Positions 44,704 through 56,944 of a stretch of DNA of 64,000 nt are shown here, piece by piece. The stretch lies in assembly GCA_032622095.1 (NCBI GenBank), contig CP136065.1:209662151-209726150 (forward strand), read 5' to 3'. Each line of letters opens with the position of its first letter. Position 1 is the first letter of the stretch. The translations under genes were made by a program, and so were the position numbers. The notes under the pieces were generated by a model. That model did no database searches. It had not been told where the DNA came from and saw only the letters and a list, made by a program, of their open reading frames with translations. The DNA is from Siphonodentalium dalli (lineage: Eukaryota; Mollusca; Scaphopoda; Gadilida; Siphonodentaliidae).

Positions 44704-45507
44704 TGTCCAAATGAAATTAAAACGTACATGTATATGGGTGGGCACCTTTTTCACACGAACGACACAAACTTGAAAAGCGGCATCATTCAGTTTAAAAATC
44801 ACATTGCGCTTCAGTTTTTGGTTTTCGTGCTATAATACTGATTATCATGATAATAAATGCTCTTCATTTTTTTGTTGAAAAGATTAACATGCAATGCTCT
44901 TCATTGCTGAAGATAAGCACATCGCCGATGCGTAATTTATCTTAACTTGTTTTTTATTAAATGAATTATCCCATCCCGATATTAAGATATATATTGGAAT
45001 TGTATATTATTCATTCCGATGGATGTTCAGAAAATGAGCAGACGACAGACAGACATAAATATAATAGAAGAGCAGAATGAAGAATTAAGATAATTAAACA
45101 AACGGCCAATTATTATCTGAATATTTCCAAAGGGAACTAATCGCCATTAAGTAGTTAGCACTACTCTACTCCCCTCTCAACCACAGGTTCTCTATTATTC
45201 ATTCCAGAGTAGCTGAATACCACTTGACTAACATAAATTTGACGAACATACCCCTTTGCACAAATCCCTGCTCAGACATTTAGTTAAAACGAACAAACAA
45301 TCACACAAACACCACCAAATGTTATAGCTACCAAATCAACCATAACCATATAGCAATATGACCTGGAAGTCACTACGCCAAGCACCATAACATCACAAAA
45401 TCATGCCACCTGTCATCTTGTAAAAATGGCGTATGCTTAATTGTTTGTATTGGGAGAGGGGCTTCAATAGTTGAAAAACCTGTGCCCGATCCATTTTGTA
45501 TTATTAT
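44704..45507. other. intergenic; contains the empty site for the unit 1 Helentron-like element
   Basis: At 44975-44990 the sequence CCCGATATTAAG is uninterrupted. No gene is seen. Confidence 0.5.
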
Positions 45508-45837
45508 TTATCAAATAATTTGGCCATAAAAGCAGTTTCATAATTATCGGTAATAGACACGTTTAATATCAGCGCGTGCGATGACGTCACGGCGTTCTTC
45601 AAATAACTTGCGATCGCTGTAGTTTATGATTGTTGTTTTCGATGAATATTCCGCGTTGCTTCGTGTTTATTTGATCATGTGATAAAAGGTATCTCACACT
45701 CGTCCTATTTTATACGTAATTTATCAACCTCGTCCTCTAAATTCTATTTGAGCCTCGGTAAACCTCGGCTCAAATCGAATTTAGTGAACTCGGTTGATAA
45801 ATTCCGTATAAAATAGAAACTCATGTGAGATCCTCTA
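45508..45837. mobile_element. 330-bp insertion private to unit 2
   Basis: Unit 1 reads TTGTATTATTATATACAATAAA at 17459-17480. Unit 2 has this split by the insert, which is homologous to 721-1028. The 3' part is an inverted repeat around GAGCCTCGG. Any target duplication is only TA-rich and ambiguous. Confidence 0.8.
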
Positions 45838-46360
45838 TATACAATAAAATACGTTTAAAGTCAAGTAGTTATTAAACAAAGTGTTAAAGCAGGATAATTC
45901 TAAGTCGAAAGGGTCGTAACTCGTGTAACAATATGACGGAAGTTCCGGAACCCGTATTAGAAATTGGTATGTATTTAAGGCTGAGAAACACACATACCGA
46001 CGTTCGTTCTAATCAAACACACTTTATCCAAGCTGGATGTATCGGATATAGAAACCGAAATGTTAACGGACGGACTAATAACACAATACGACTCAAACGG
46101 GTGTATAAATAAACCGGGCTGCTATGCGACTTGTTCTAAATTCTATGAGTTGAGTAGGCATTTGTGAGGCACACAGAATCCATATAAAAGTATTTGGAGC
46201 CCCATGTTGGTTCGAGGAGATCTGCTTGCATTTATTCTATCGAAGCGGGGTTCCGGAAATCAAATTATAAAATTAATTGGCTAAATACTTTTAAAAGCCG
46301 TTAGAAAATTTGGTTTATGCATAAATTATGAACAATGAGCGTTCATTCAAGTTGTTTATC
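45838..46360. other. intergenic, no recognised feature
   Basis: Collinear and near-identical with 17470-17990. Confidence 0.4.
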
Positions 46361-46650
46361 TATTCCTGATATGGTAAAATAAAGAGCGTTTATCTCACAT
46401 ATATGCGAAAACTTGAAAGCGAGAGAACATGACTATGGCTTTGGTAATTGATTTAGTTCATATAATCTACGTATCGATCGTCCATGAACAAGTATTTATC
46501 GATATAGATCTGATCACAAGTACCAAACTACGTCGACGCAATTTGGAGATTCAAATGAGGCTAATGCGTTAATGTAATTTTACACCTGTTTTCATTTTTT
46601 GTTCGCACAGAAGTGAGATAAACACTCTTTATTCCTATAATATCGGGAAT
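46361..46650. mobile_element. about 290-bp MITE, unit 2 copy
   Basis: Same ends as at 17991-18280. Confidence 0.6.
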
Positions 46651-48239
46651 TTATTAAAGTGAGCGTTCTTTATTGTTTCGTCATGGCTGTCTTTTTCTAA
46701 ATTTTATGACTTGATACCTCGTCCTATACGCACCTCGTTGTAATAGAAGCAGTTTGCTCTCCGGAACTGGACACAAGCCAGCCTTACCTGTACTATAGTT
46801 ATAATGTTTTGCTCCGAACCACCATATTGCTTAGTATAGGACCCGGATGTTGATCTATCTTGACGCCCGTAACACGACTGGGATGCACATGTGTTACGGA
46901 ACGAGAGAGACATGAGGGAGCCGCAGTGGAAGTTAGCAGCGCCCGCAATGGCCAATATATATATATATAAGTTCCCGATGGGCCGGGGGGGGGGGGGGTG
47001 GTCGGAAAATATTTTCAGGCACGTATGCTGATTTTTAACTTTCGACCCTTGTTGGGACCCACACACCCCCGCGTCCAAATTTATTTCCGTTTTCGGCAGT
47101 TTTTTTCGACCATTTTTGGATACCCACCCCCCTTTTAACTCTAAAATAGAGATTTGTGGGGGGAATCCACTGTAAACAGCTGTATATGAATTTCTGTGCA
47201 TACTATTTGTCATGGATGTTAACATTGACATGTAAATAGGAACGAGTAATTTTGGGGTCATTCGGCCAAAAAAACATGGCTGCCAGAGGCCATCTTGGAT
47301 TTCAAAATTTGCAACAAAATACAACACGATAACTGCCTGCAGTCAGTTTAGCAGTTATAATTACATTAGTTCTCTTATTATACGGTGTTTTAAGACAAAC
47401 TCATTGCAAAAACAGTCAAAAAACGTGCAGGAATTTTTTGTTTTTGAGTTGCTGAAAAAATTGTTTGTTGGTCCCATCGTCCACCCACCCACCCCGGCAT
47501 ACGTGCCCGGAAAAAATCCCCACACCGTGGATGGGCGTAGACTTTTTATGAAAAAATGCAGGGCCTAAGTCCTCTTCGAGGGAAGGTTTCCTCTGCCATC
47601 GATCCGCATCGAATTATCCCCAAATACGCACGCGATTAGATAGCGAAAGCTATTCGAGCACAGTACAACAGTGCACGTGTCACGCGAGCCGCGAGGTTAT
47701 GACTGTATTCGAAATGGTTATCCTGAGTTAACTACTTTGGTCGTTAAAGTCATATTTCCCTATCAATATCAATATATATATATATATATATATTAATACT
47801 GAAATGATCACGGGCACCACATTGTGACCTATATAGGACATTAATAATTGTCACATTGTATGGTTAATGTATGCTTTATCTATAAAACTATAATAAAACA
47901 TAACGGATATTATTTTGTTGGGGGATTAGGGCCATCGCCTTCTGTAGGGATGTGTGGGCGATATCGAATCAGCATGCAATGTAGTATAGTAGACCTGTAT
48001 ATACACAGTGATTGTGTCATAGATGTGTCACATATACCCTTGACGAAAACAGCAGGTTTGTGGTAGTCATTTGTTGCGTTATAACCTTACTCCGGAAACT
48101 GAAACATATCATTCGGCAGTCCAGTAAACCCGGGTTATGATGCTAAACCTGGGATGACGAATCCGTATTTTCTGGACCTAGATTTTCAATTGCCACCAAC
48201 TAATGGTGGTGACGACAACAACGACCGATTATGACCATT
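46651..48239. other. intergenic, repetitive, no recognised gene
   Basis: Collinear with 18281-19854. A 207-codon minus-strand frame at 46704-47327 depends on a TA microsatellite and a G run and is broken in unit 1, so it is not reported as a gene. The TA run at 47770-47792 is longer than in unit 1. Confidence 0.45.
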
Positions 48240-48355
48240 CGACGACGACGACGACGATGAGGATGATGATGATGATGATGAAGATGATGATGATGACCAT
48301 GACGGTAGTAATGGTTATGATGCGGATGGCGATGATGATGATGAAGATGAGTGAT
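48240..48355. repeat. GAC/GAT trinucleotide microsatellite, unit 2
   Basis: Length variant of 19855-19975. Confidence 0.9.
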
Positions 48356-48806
48356 GATGACGATCGCATACAATAGTGGGCCCTTTTAGTAAATACATAG
48401 ACAATAGTTAACTGTTCTGGATAGAGTATGTTTTTTCTCCTGGAATGAAATGCGGACGATTATTACTCAGAAGAGTTGACTATTGTGTTTATTATATTTT
48501 CTATAACCCATGGTTACACCTAATACGTTCTTATAGCTACAACATCGCCAGCCAATTATGTTTAAAAACACACACAAGGATACCGAATGACGCAACAATG
48601 AGTATGGAGACGTTATTTGGGATAATGCCCCCATTTGCCTCCCCCGGAATCTCGACCGCCTATATACCGACGCTGGTAGAATAGTATGAGTATTTTACAC
48701 GTTCGGTGTCATATGAAAGATTCACATTTGAACTCGGATGGCCTCCACTTAGCGAAAGACGAAACCTCCAAATAAATGCATACATGAAACACAATAATTA
48801 CTAACC

Positions 48807-49522
48807 ATGTCCCTTCCTATCTCACCAATCTATTACAAGATGTCGTCGCTTAAGCATCTCGATACCCCATTAGAAACCAACTGCGAACACTTCACGAACA
48901 CGACCCACTTCAAATCAAGTTTCATCCAATCCATGATCGCTGAATGGAATATATCATGCAAAACCATTACCGACAACAACAAACTCAATAAACCCCCCAT
49001 CTGAACCAACCAAAGACGAGCTCATAAGTAACATGTATAGAACATTCTGTACAAAAGGACTGACTTTGAAACCCAACCATATTGTAACGCAGGTCACAGG
49101 ATATTATACATTTTGCACTACAGACTTAGATATAACTGTAGTGACCTAAACTTTGATCAATATGAAAATTACATCTCAGCTAATCCAAACTGTACTTGTG
49201 GAAATTCACGTGAAGACGCAAAACACTTTTCTTCAGTTATCCTCTGTACGCAAAATCAAGAATTCGGATGTGGGCTCGTTTGGATGTACTTAACGTGACC
49301 ATTGTCTCTGAAAAAGATATCATGTTTTGTGTAACCCGGTACAGTAAAACACCGATGTGTGCCTGTTTGAGACAGTACAATCATTTATCTCATCAACAGA
49401 CCGTTTCTCATAACCATCATAATTATCACAATTCTCTCATTGTAGTTTCTCTTACCACATACTGCGAGACCATAGCCACTTCAACAGCCACACTTAAACA
49501 GCAACTTCTACAATACATCTGA
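48807..49522 (+). pseudogene. decayed LINE ORF2 C-terminal remnant, unit 2 copy
   Basis: The same broken pieces as at 20417-21132 are found here, including FKSSFIQSMIAEWN and CTCGNSREDAKHFSS. Confidence 0.6.
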
Positions 49523-49689
49523 ATTAAAAACCAACTCTCATATTTTTATTTATTAGCAATTGAATACCAGTTCGGCAACTTGTGCTCCGATCCCCTGTGC
49601 CCACCACACACATATCTTCATATGTTATATATAATCTGTAATATATTGTATATTGTGGGTTACAATAAATATGTTCAAATCAATTGACC

Positions 49690-49940
49690 CATATTCCAAC
49701 CTCACGGAAATCTCAGTCCCTCAGATATTCAAAAGGTGTAATGTCACATAACTGCATTAATGCTAATCTGTTTTGAGCGGTATAAAAACCAGTCCCTCGG
49801 AATTCAAAAGGTGTAATCCCACATATTTGCATTAATACTAATCTAGGCATCTGTTTGAACTCTAGAAATCTCAGCCCATCAGAAATTTAAAAGGTATCTT
49901 GCCACATATTTGCAGTCATAGTAATCTAGGTATCTGTTCT
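49690..49940. repeat. three degenerate tandem copies, unit 2
   Basis: Same as 21300-21545. It is followed by a private CTGTTCTGAACAGTAGG stretch. Confidence 0.6.
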
Positions 49941-50315
49941 GAACAGTAGGACTGTTCTGATAACATATGGCTCGTATACTCCCTCAATTCTCTTCGATGT
50001 GTTTCGGTGTGAAATGGGTAGGTTACATTCGAGTCATAGATGGATGCATGGTTTTATCGATATACCGTATACAGTCATGTCATGTATCAAATGTTTGGCG
50101 GAGTAATAAATGTGTTCGATGGACGCCCTGTCTAGAATATGTCGGCTAGGGTTGTGTTTTCACATTTTTCTTAACCCTATACCCAACAAACCGGCCAAAA
50201 TCGCCCAAATAAAGCTTCAACAGCCTAAAATATCTTCGATCTGTCTCAATAACACCATACAAATATGGATATCATTGGAATCGATTCATTGACCACATTG
50301 TGATGGTTACAGTTA

Positions 50316-50603
50316 TGCCCTGTGCCAATGCATTCTCTTATATATGCGAGTCGACCATAGGTCGCCTCGCATATATAAGAGAATGCATTGGCCAAAAAAT
50401 TCTTTTTTTTACCATTTTTTCTTACATTCTTTAACAATTTTAGAACTGTTTCTTACATTTTTTAACAATTTTTATAATATTTTTCTACATTCTTTGACAA
50501 TTTTATCATTTTTAATATGTGTTAAGCCAATGCATTCTCTTATATATGCGAGGCGACCTATGGTCGACTCGCATATATAAGAGAATGCATTGGCACAGGG
50601 CCG
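50316..50603. mobile_element. double-hairpin element upstream of gene 3
   Basis: Family H hairpins at 50324-50392 and 50526-50594 in opposite orientation, as at 21895-22182. Confidence 0.75.
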
Positions 50604-51198
50604 TTCTGTTGGGTAAAGGGTTAAAGCCCAACTTATATACATATAAGTTATTTATCACTGTGCCATCCATGTGATCATAATAGGTCGCAAAATACTTGAT
50701 ACACCATAATACCCCGATTTACCGAATTCATAGAAATATCCGATTCCATTTTTGCGAATCACATGTCATACAACATGTAATTATGCTTATAAACACCGAA
50801 ACAGTATAAATTTTGCGAATTTAATTATATAATTGTTAGTATCCTTCTAAGTAATCGGATGTGGAAAACTTGATGCATATTCTTTATTATTGTCCACATT
50901 GCAGTTTTCAGCTCAAAAAGTTCATCTTCTAATTTGAATACTGCTTAAAATTAAACCCATAGCCTTGGCTTATATCATTAAGTCAGTTTTAAATTGTGGT
51001 AATCGATAAGTTCCTACCATCAAAGTATGACTGGAGAACCACGGTGAGGTGGCGTGACACGAGAGAACATCGTGGACCACCAGTACCTCCGTGCGACATT
51101 TACAAGGGTGCCATTTGATATCGAGATACTCAAACCAATCAAACTTATTGAAATAGAATTTGAAGTGAGCCGGTGTTACCTGACATTTCGCTTATGAC

Positions 51199-51234
51199 TA
51201 TATAAATTTTACAACAATCTGCCGTTATCATTCC
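51199..51234 (+). promoter_or_regulatory. core promoter of gene 3: TATA box and initiator
   Basis: TATATAA at 51199-51205 and initiator A at 51230 repeat the 31-nt spacing of the other two genes. Confidence 0.7.
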
Positions 51235-51250
51235 CGAAGCTCTGTCAGCC

Positions 51251-54200
51251 ATGAAACTGCAAATCATAGTCGTCTTGGTGTTTCTAAGTTATGGCGTTTC
51301 CGCCTTCTTGTGGACTACAGCACCGCCACCGACCGCAGCACCGACAACGACCACAACTACTCCAGCCCCAACCACCACCACCACAACTACAACCACAACC
51401 ACCACAACGACAACCACAACAACCACCACAACAACTACCACAACACCAACACCCACAACAACCACAACAACTACCACAACTACAACCACAACACCAACAA
51501 CCACAACAACTACAACAACTACTACCACCACAACTACAACCACAACCACAACTACAACCACAACAACTACCACAACTACAACCACAACACCAACAACCAC
51601 AACAACCACAACAACTACAACTACAACCACCACAACTACAACCACAACCACCACAACTACAACTACAACCACAACCACCACAACGACAACCACAACAACC
51701 ACCACAACAACTACCACAACACCAACAACCACAACAACCACAACAACTACCACAACTACAACCACAACACCAACAACCACAACAACTACAACAACTACTA
51801 CCACCACAACTACAACCACAACCACAACCACAACACCAACAACCACAACAACAACTACCACAACTACAACAACTACAACCACCACAACTACAACCACAAC
51901 ATCAACAACCACAACTACAACAACTACAACCACCACAACTACAACCACAACCACCACCACAACTACAACCACAACAACTACAACAACTACAACAACTACT
52001 ACCACCACAACCACAACCACAACACCAACAACCACAACAACAACTACCACAACTACAACCACAACAACTACCACAACTACAACAACAACATCAACAACCA
52101 CAACACCAACACCAACAACCGTAGCAACAACAGCGGACGTGGATGAGGTAATAGCTGAGGTACTGAACACCGAACTTGCTCAAGCCTCATTGAACGGCGA
52201 GTTGGACGGTAATCTAACGGCTTTGGAGAGCGAGCTTAGTCAATCATCATTGATAACCGAAGGTGAGTTTACCATAAAGAATATTTTATATATCTGTATT
52301 GTCCTCCAGTCACTAATATAATGTCATGAACTGTATTGTAACCTACCCACATTCGCCGTGAGTTAAGGATATCACATGTCACAGCAATTCATATCTCGCA
52401 AGGTTGTAAAGATGGGTTTTATTGGAGTCTAGCAAGATCTTGGTTTGGCATTAACACTTCCATGGCTAGAGCTTCCTGAAATGTTGCGAAAACCCTGTGC
52501 CAATGCATTCTTTTATATATATATAAGAGAATGCATTGGCCTAACAATATTTACACTGAGCTTGTAAGCCAGTGCATTCTCATATATATAAGTATAAATC
52601 AGGTGAATATTTTGAAGTTTTGACAGGCATTTTTATAAAGTCAAAAGAATAACACGGCGAATAAATTTCTATAGTTATTACCTGTTCCATAATAACGTAT
52701 TTCACTGCAGGTGAAGGTCCCAACTCTAAATTACATGATTTAAATTACTTTGTGAGCGATGTTGCATTCGTCGCTTACAAATATGGAAGTTCTATTGGGT
52801 AATACATGCAATGTTTATTGCGATATCGGCTCAGAAAACATGAAATTTCAAGCTGGGACCACCCCTTAATGTGAAGTAGATTATTGAGGAGCAAGTATTA
52901 ACACAGAAATATATTCCCTGCCTTGTTTGTTCAATGTTATAACGTTTTTACTGGTGGAATGGAATATGATCTCGGCGGGTGCTATCCAGGGTAAAGATTC
53001 ATGGCATTATCTAATAATCACCAAGAATGAAATTAAAGTTAGTAATTCTTTGCTTTATCGCCGTTCTTATTATCAACACAGGTACATAAACACATGCTAT
53101 ATTAATAATTTTAAATATAGACCCATCAGTATATTCGAAAGCCTGATGCAGCATCAGTATTACAACAATAAATAGAGGATCTCTACTGAGTCGTAATTTT
53201 ATACGAAATTTATTAACCGAGTGCACGAAATTCGATTAGAACCAAGCTTTAGCGAGGCTCGAATCGAATTTAGTGGACGAGGTTAATAAATTTCATATAT
53301 AATTGCCACTAAATTGCTGGGGATATAAAAGTTTATATTGATTTCCTAATCACAACCAAAGGGGAAATAAAGACACATTCAAGAAAAAATATAGTTCATC
53401 TTAAATGCGTCTTTTCATGTTGACAAACTAGTTCAACCACCATTATCACCCATGTTTATCTCACAGTCAACACTAAATAATCCAACACAAATAGATATCA
53501 TAATTATATTGACATCGGCACCATTGCGCAAAGCTATTACGTTACTGTGAGTAAAAGCATGTTATTTACAGACAAATGTTAATAGCCTTTCTATACTAGT
53601 GGAACTATATAGTTTTTACTTCTCATGTAGTTAGCTGTGGTGCAGATGCATTTTATAAGCATTTTGGTATTCAGTTACTGACACAGTGTACTATACCGAT
53701 ATGCCTGCAAAAGAATGAATGGTAAATTTGCAAGTGTATGAACGTAATTTAAAGCAGATACCGACCTTCTACCATATGCATATAAATCCATGCTTAAGTA
53801 TTTCATGAATATATCGTTCTGTTTGATAGCGCTTTTTGTTATCTACCTCTTTTAGTCGACAGAAGCGTTGACACTATAATAGGCGATCGTAGAAATTTTA
53901 GTTACGAGTATCTGGGACTATTATGCATATAATATGACATTGTTTGGAGACATTTGCCTGAAAACTGTCATTGTAAATTAACACGGCCACTTAAAGGGAC
54001 CAGAAGCCTTCGCAGTGGTTAAATGTGTAAAAAGATATATAAAAGTATGTAAAAACACCACCACTGAGAAGACCATGAGGTACAGTAATGCTCTAAATAA
54101 TCGACTCCTTAACCACAGCAGAATTATGGGTAATTTTTCAGGATTTAGTCGGCAATATGGCGTGTTGCCATTCGTCGGAAAGCTCTCAGTGAGAGCTTTC

Positions 54201-55946
54201 CGATTAATGACAGTAAGCCATATTTCCGTCTAAATCCTGAAAAATTACTCATAATTCTGATGTGATTAAGGAGTCGATTATTTAGAGCATTTATGTAACA
54301 GATAAACTGTGTTCGCATATACATTATCGATAATTCCCCCAATAACGAAATGTCGTGGGTTGAAGATTTGTCAACAAACATCGCTAAGCGTGTAGTATGT
54401 TCCAATATATACTGTAGTCTGAATATGATTTTCAGAATATTTATCAACATTTTCCAAGTCAAGTCTTGATTACAATTTGGTATCTTATTATTTTACGTTC
54501 AGGTTAAAGCCCCTCCCCTCCCACCCATGAAAAGACAGCTATTTTCGGTCAGAGATGTCTCGTTTCTCATCTAACTTTCAATCCTTTACATAGTTGATCA
54601 TTGCGACCATGGCTGAGAATGTTGCAGGTTAATTGGTACTGTTATTGTTATATTTCATAACCGTTATTTCGAGCCGGCTTTCGGCAGACCTGAGTTTATC
54701 CTAATAAACATTATATAATCTCATTAGTCGTTGTTATTCTTTAAATCATTTATGTTCGTTCGAGCGAAGCGAGTTAGAACATAATGTATTTTAATTGGAG
54801 CCGGTCGTGTTTGAGAACGAAAAAGTTGAATGAAATAAAAACAACAAATTTGTGATATTTTTGTGATGTTTATATATTCCATATCCCAGTACTGACATAA
54901 ATTCCAAATTCCAAATTTCATTCATATTCATTAAGAAACAAAGCAATAATGCGACATCACACACACTTAGACCTTTTAGTTGGAGCTGGCCGTTTACCAC
55001 TTTATAGAGTGCTCAGGACGAAAAAGGTGAATATACAGAACAAATTTCAGATTTAAAAAAAATATAATTCGTTTATTCATTCCATATCCTAACACGGACA
55101 TACAATCAAAATTTCATTCACCGGCTTACACTTTAGTGTGTCCCAATTGACACCTGACAATATATTTGATGGGGTTCGGTATGATTACTATCGAATAAGT
55201 AACAACACCAATGGTAATGGACCTTTCCACAGCTGTCAATCAAATAATTATTAGTGGATATTTTCGACCAATCAGCGACTGAGCCGGCCAATGGCTGCAT
55301 TGAAAATTCTGCTGCCATCTTTCTTCACCCTAGTTTTGATAACCGTGCATACATTCAGAGTTAAATTGGCTATATTCAAACAACTTTTTTGTTGTCAAAT
55401 CATAATATACTGAGATTTATATTTGCGTCATGATGTTATAAATTTATCCGTGATTATAACAATGTTTTTCATTTAGCATGACACTTGTCATAACGAATGT
55501 GTGTTCTCTTGTTTAGATATATTAAAAAGTTCAGGGATCTGTCTGTCTGTTATGGTCTGTTTGCGAATTTTCTTCCAGAGCCCTTGACCAATTTCAACCA
55601 AATTTGGAGTGGTGCATCGGGGTACCCCAGCAGATGTTATAACGGCCACATTTTTTTAATTAAAAATTTTAAACAAATAAAAAGCAAAATTCAAATTTCA
55701 AATTTTTGAGCAAGGTATTTGGACTAACGTTTACTCATAATGGTAAACCGAAACACATACAATTTTGGTTAGCACACTAACAGCTACATTTAATTTCTTC
55801 TGTACGCAGAATCGACATCTGAGCCAGGTTTTGTGAGGCGCATCATCGAAGCAATAGTCGGGAAGTTGCTGAAGACAGTATCAGCTGTGCATAATGGAGT
55901 CAAAGCAACCGTCACTGGCTTGTTAGGAGCAATTACTAGTGGCTAG
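51251..55946 (+). CDS. gene 3: poly-threonine mucin-like secreted precursor with C-terminal cationic peptide (2 coding exons)
   Basis: The coding exons are 51251-52262 and 55810-55946, phase 1, giving 382 aa. The signal peptide (1-18), the FLWTTAPPPTAAP start and the acidic spacer (residues 295-337) are identical in protein sequence to gene 2. The Thr domain (about 31-294) is 61 residues shorter and lacks the Ala/Lys-interrupted section. Exon 2 differs from genes 1 and 2 by two substitutions, both changing the protein: Pro to Ser just after the splice junction, and Ile to Leu in TGLIGAI. The intron is 3.5 kb, free of the gene 2 transposon. Role inferred as for gene 2. Confidence 0.75.
52499..52540. 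repeat. short family H hairpin in intron 1 of gene 3
   Basis: As at 24247-24286, TA centre 2 bp longer. Confidence 0.8.
52590..53010. repeat. copy of the TTTTGACAGG interspersed repeat, intron 1 of gene 3
   Basis: Positional copy of 24350-24750, with CTGGGACCACCCC added near 52854. Confidence 0.5.
53173..53315. repeat. foldback repeat, intron 1 of gene 3
   Basis: Positional copy of 24905-25045, with the GAATTTAGTGGACGAGG arm. Confidence 0.6.
53572..53580. other. empty target site for the 4.66-kb foldback transposon of gene 2
   Basis: A single ACAAATGTT lies between TTATTTACAG and AATAGCC. In gene 2 the same flanks are separated by the transposon. Confidence 0.9.
54081..54300. repeat. 220-bp palindrome, family P variant, intron 1 of gene 3
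   Basis: As at 30755-30980, without the duplicated GGCAATAT in the left arm. Confidence 0.8.
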
Positions 55947-55957
55947 TGATGCGTTCA
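55810..55957 (+). other. gene 3 exon 2: cationic peptide end and start of 3' UTR
   Basis: Acceptor TACGCAG ends at 55809, TAG at 55944-55946, UTR donor GTAAGT at 55958. Confidence 0.7.
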
Positions 55958-55977
55958 GTAAGTACTCATTATTTGTA

Positions 55978-56430
55978 TACACTCTTGTGTAGAAAATTGT
56001 GTAGAAACTACACATGACATATGTGTCGGTGGAATTTTTTAAACATTGAATATGAGTAAATATGTGAGTCTATTATAGTTAGTAGATGAGATATGTTCTT
56101 GAGACACAAACCTCGTACAAAGCTACCATATTAAAAAGCTGGCAGCAACTTTAAAACTTTGGGATACACAAATATGTGCTTTTCAGTTTTGACACAACCA
56201 CAGTGTAGCACAAAGTTTTAACGCTGCTGCCAGATTTTTAATATGATAGCTTTTTACGAGGTTTGTGTCTCAAATAGAACATATCTCATCTACTAACTAT
56301 AATAGACTCACATTTTTACTCATATTCAATGTTGAGAAAAAAATCTCCACCGACACATATGTCATGTGTAATTTTCTACGCAATTTTGTTTAAGAACACG
56401 TTTGTTCTATTAGTGTACACCTGTGTAGTG
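55978..56430. repeat. large foldback inside intron 2 of gene 3
   Basis: Both arms are present, with more mismatches than in units 1 and 2 (for example a shortened GATATGTTCTTGAGACAC in the left arm). Confidence 0.75.
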
Positions 56431-56688
56431 TTATATTCTCGTATAGGTTCATAATCGACCTATAATATTCACATAGGTTACTATTGAATTATTTGATTCT
56501 GAAATAAGCCCTTATTGGACATATCCGGTATTCGTTTTATGGCGCGGGCCAGTGAAAACGCATTTTAAACAGCGTACATCATTCTGGTAAGTCGTGGTTT
56601 GGTTTATTCGTGTTAATTTCCGCCCATAATTAACTTACAATAAGTCATTATGAGTCGATAATGGCACTAAAACTCTCTCATTTTTCAG

Positions 56689-56760
56689 TTTGTTATGGAC
56701 GCAAACTGAGACGTTTATACGCCGATTATGAACCTAAATAAAATTATATTATAAGTCAAT
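56689..56760 (+). other. gene 3 exon 3 with AATAAA poly(A) signal
   Basis: Acceptor CTCTCTCATTTTTCAG ends at 56688. A canonical AATAAA is at 56737-56742, so cleavage would be expected within about 30 nt after it. Genes 1 and 2 differ at this site. Confidence 0.5.
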
Positions 56761-56851
56761 TACATGCTGTTTTTGGAAGAATAGACTGATCAGAATGCGC
56801 TCAACTGAATGGCCGAATATCGTATAAGGGGAAATAGTGTGTCTGTCATTT

Positions 56852-56944
56852 GCAGAATGAGGTCCCCAGAGGGTGAATTTAGTGATGCTACCCCGCATAG
56901 CGGGCTAGCATCACCAAATTCACCCTCTGGGGACCTCATTCTGC
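56852..56944. repeat. 93-bp hairpin downstream of gene 3
   Basis: Arms GCAGAATGAGGTCCCCAGAG and exact complement around CCCCGCATAGCGGG. Confidence 0.85.

Larger units (their letters stand above)
30580..53905 (+). repeat. tandem unit 2 (about 23.3 kb): second half of gene 2 to intron 1 of gene 3
   Basis: It is collinear with unit 1. Private insertions are LINE B (34673-41095) and the 330-bp repeat at 45508-45837. It lacks the unit 1 Helentron-like element and the unit 1 foldback transposon. It retains about 0.8 kb (43396-44200) that unit 1 has lost between 14889 and 14903. Confidence 0.9.

Noticed and set aside
46704-47327. 207-codon minus-strand frame
   Set aside because: It crosses a TA microsatellite and a G run, is broken in the unit 1 copy, and shows no domain.
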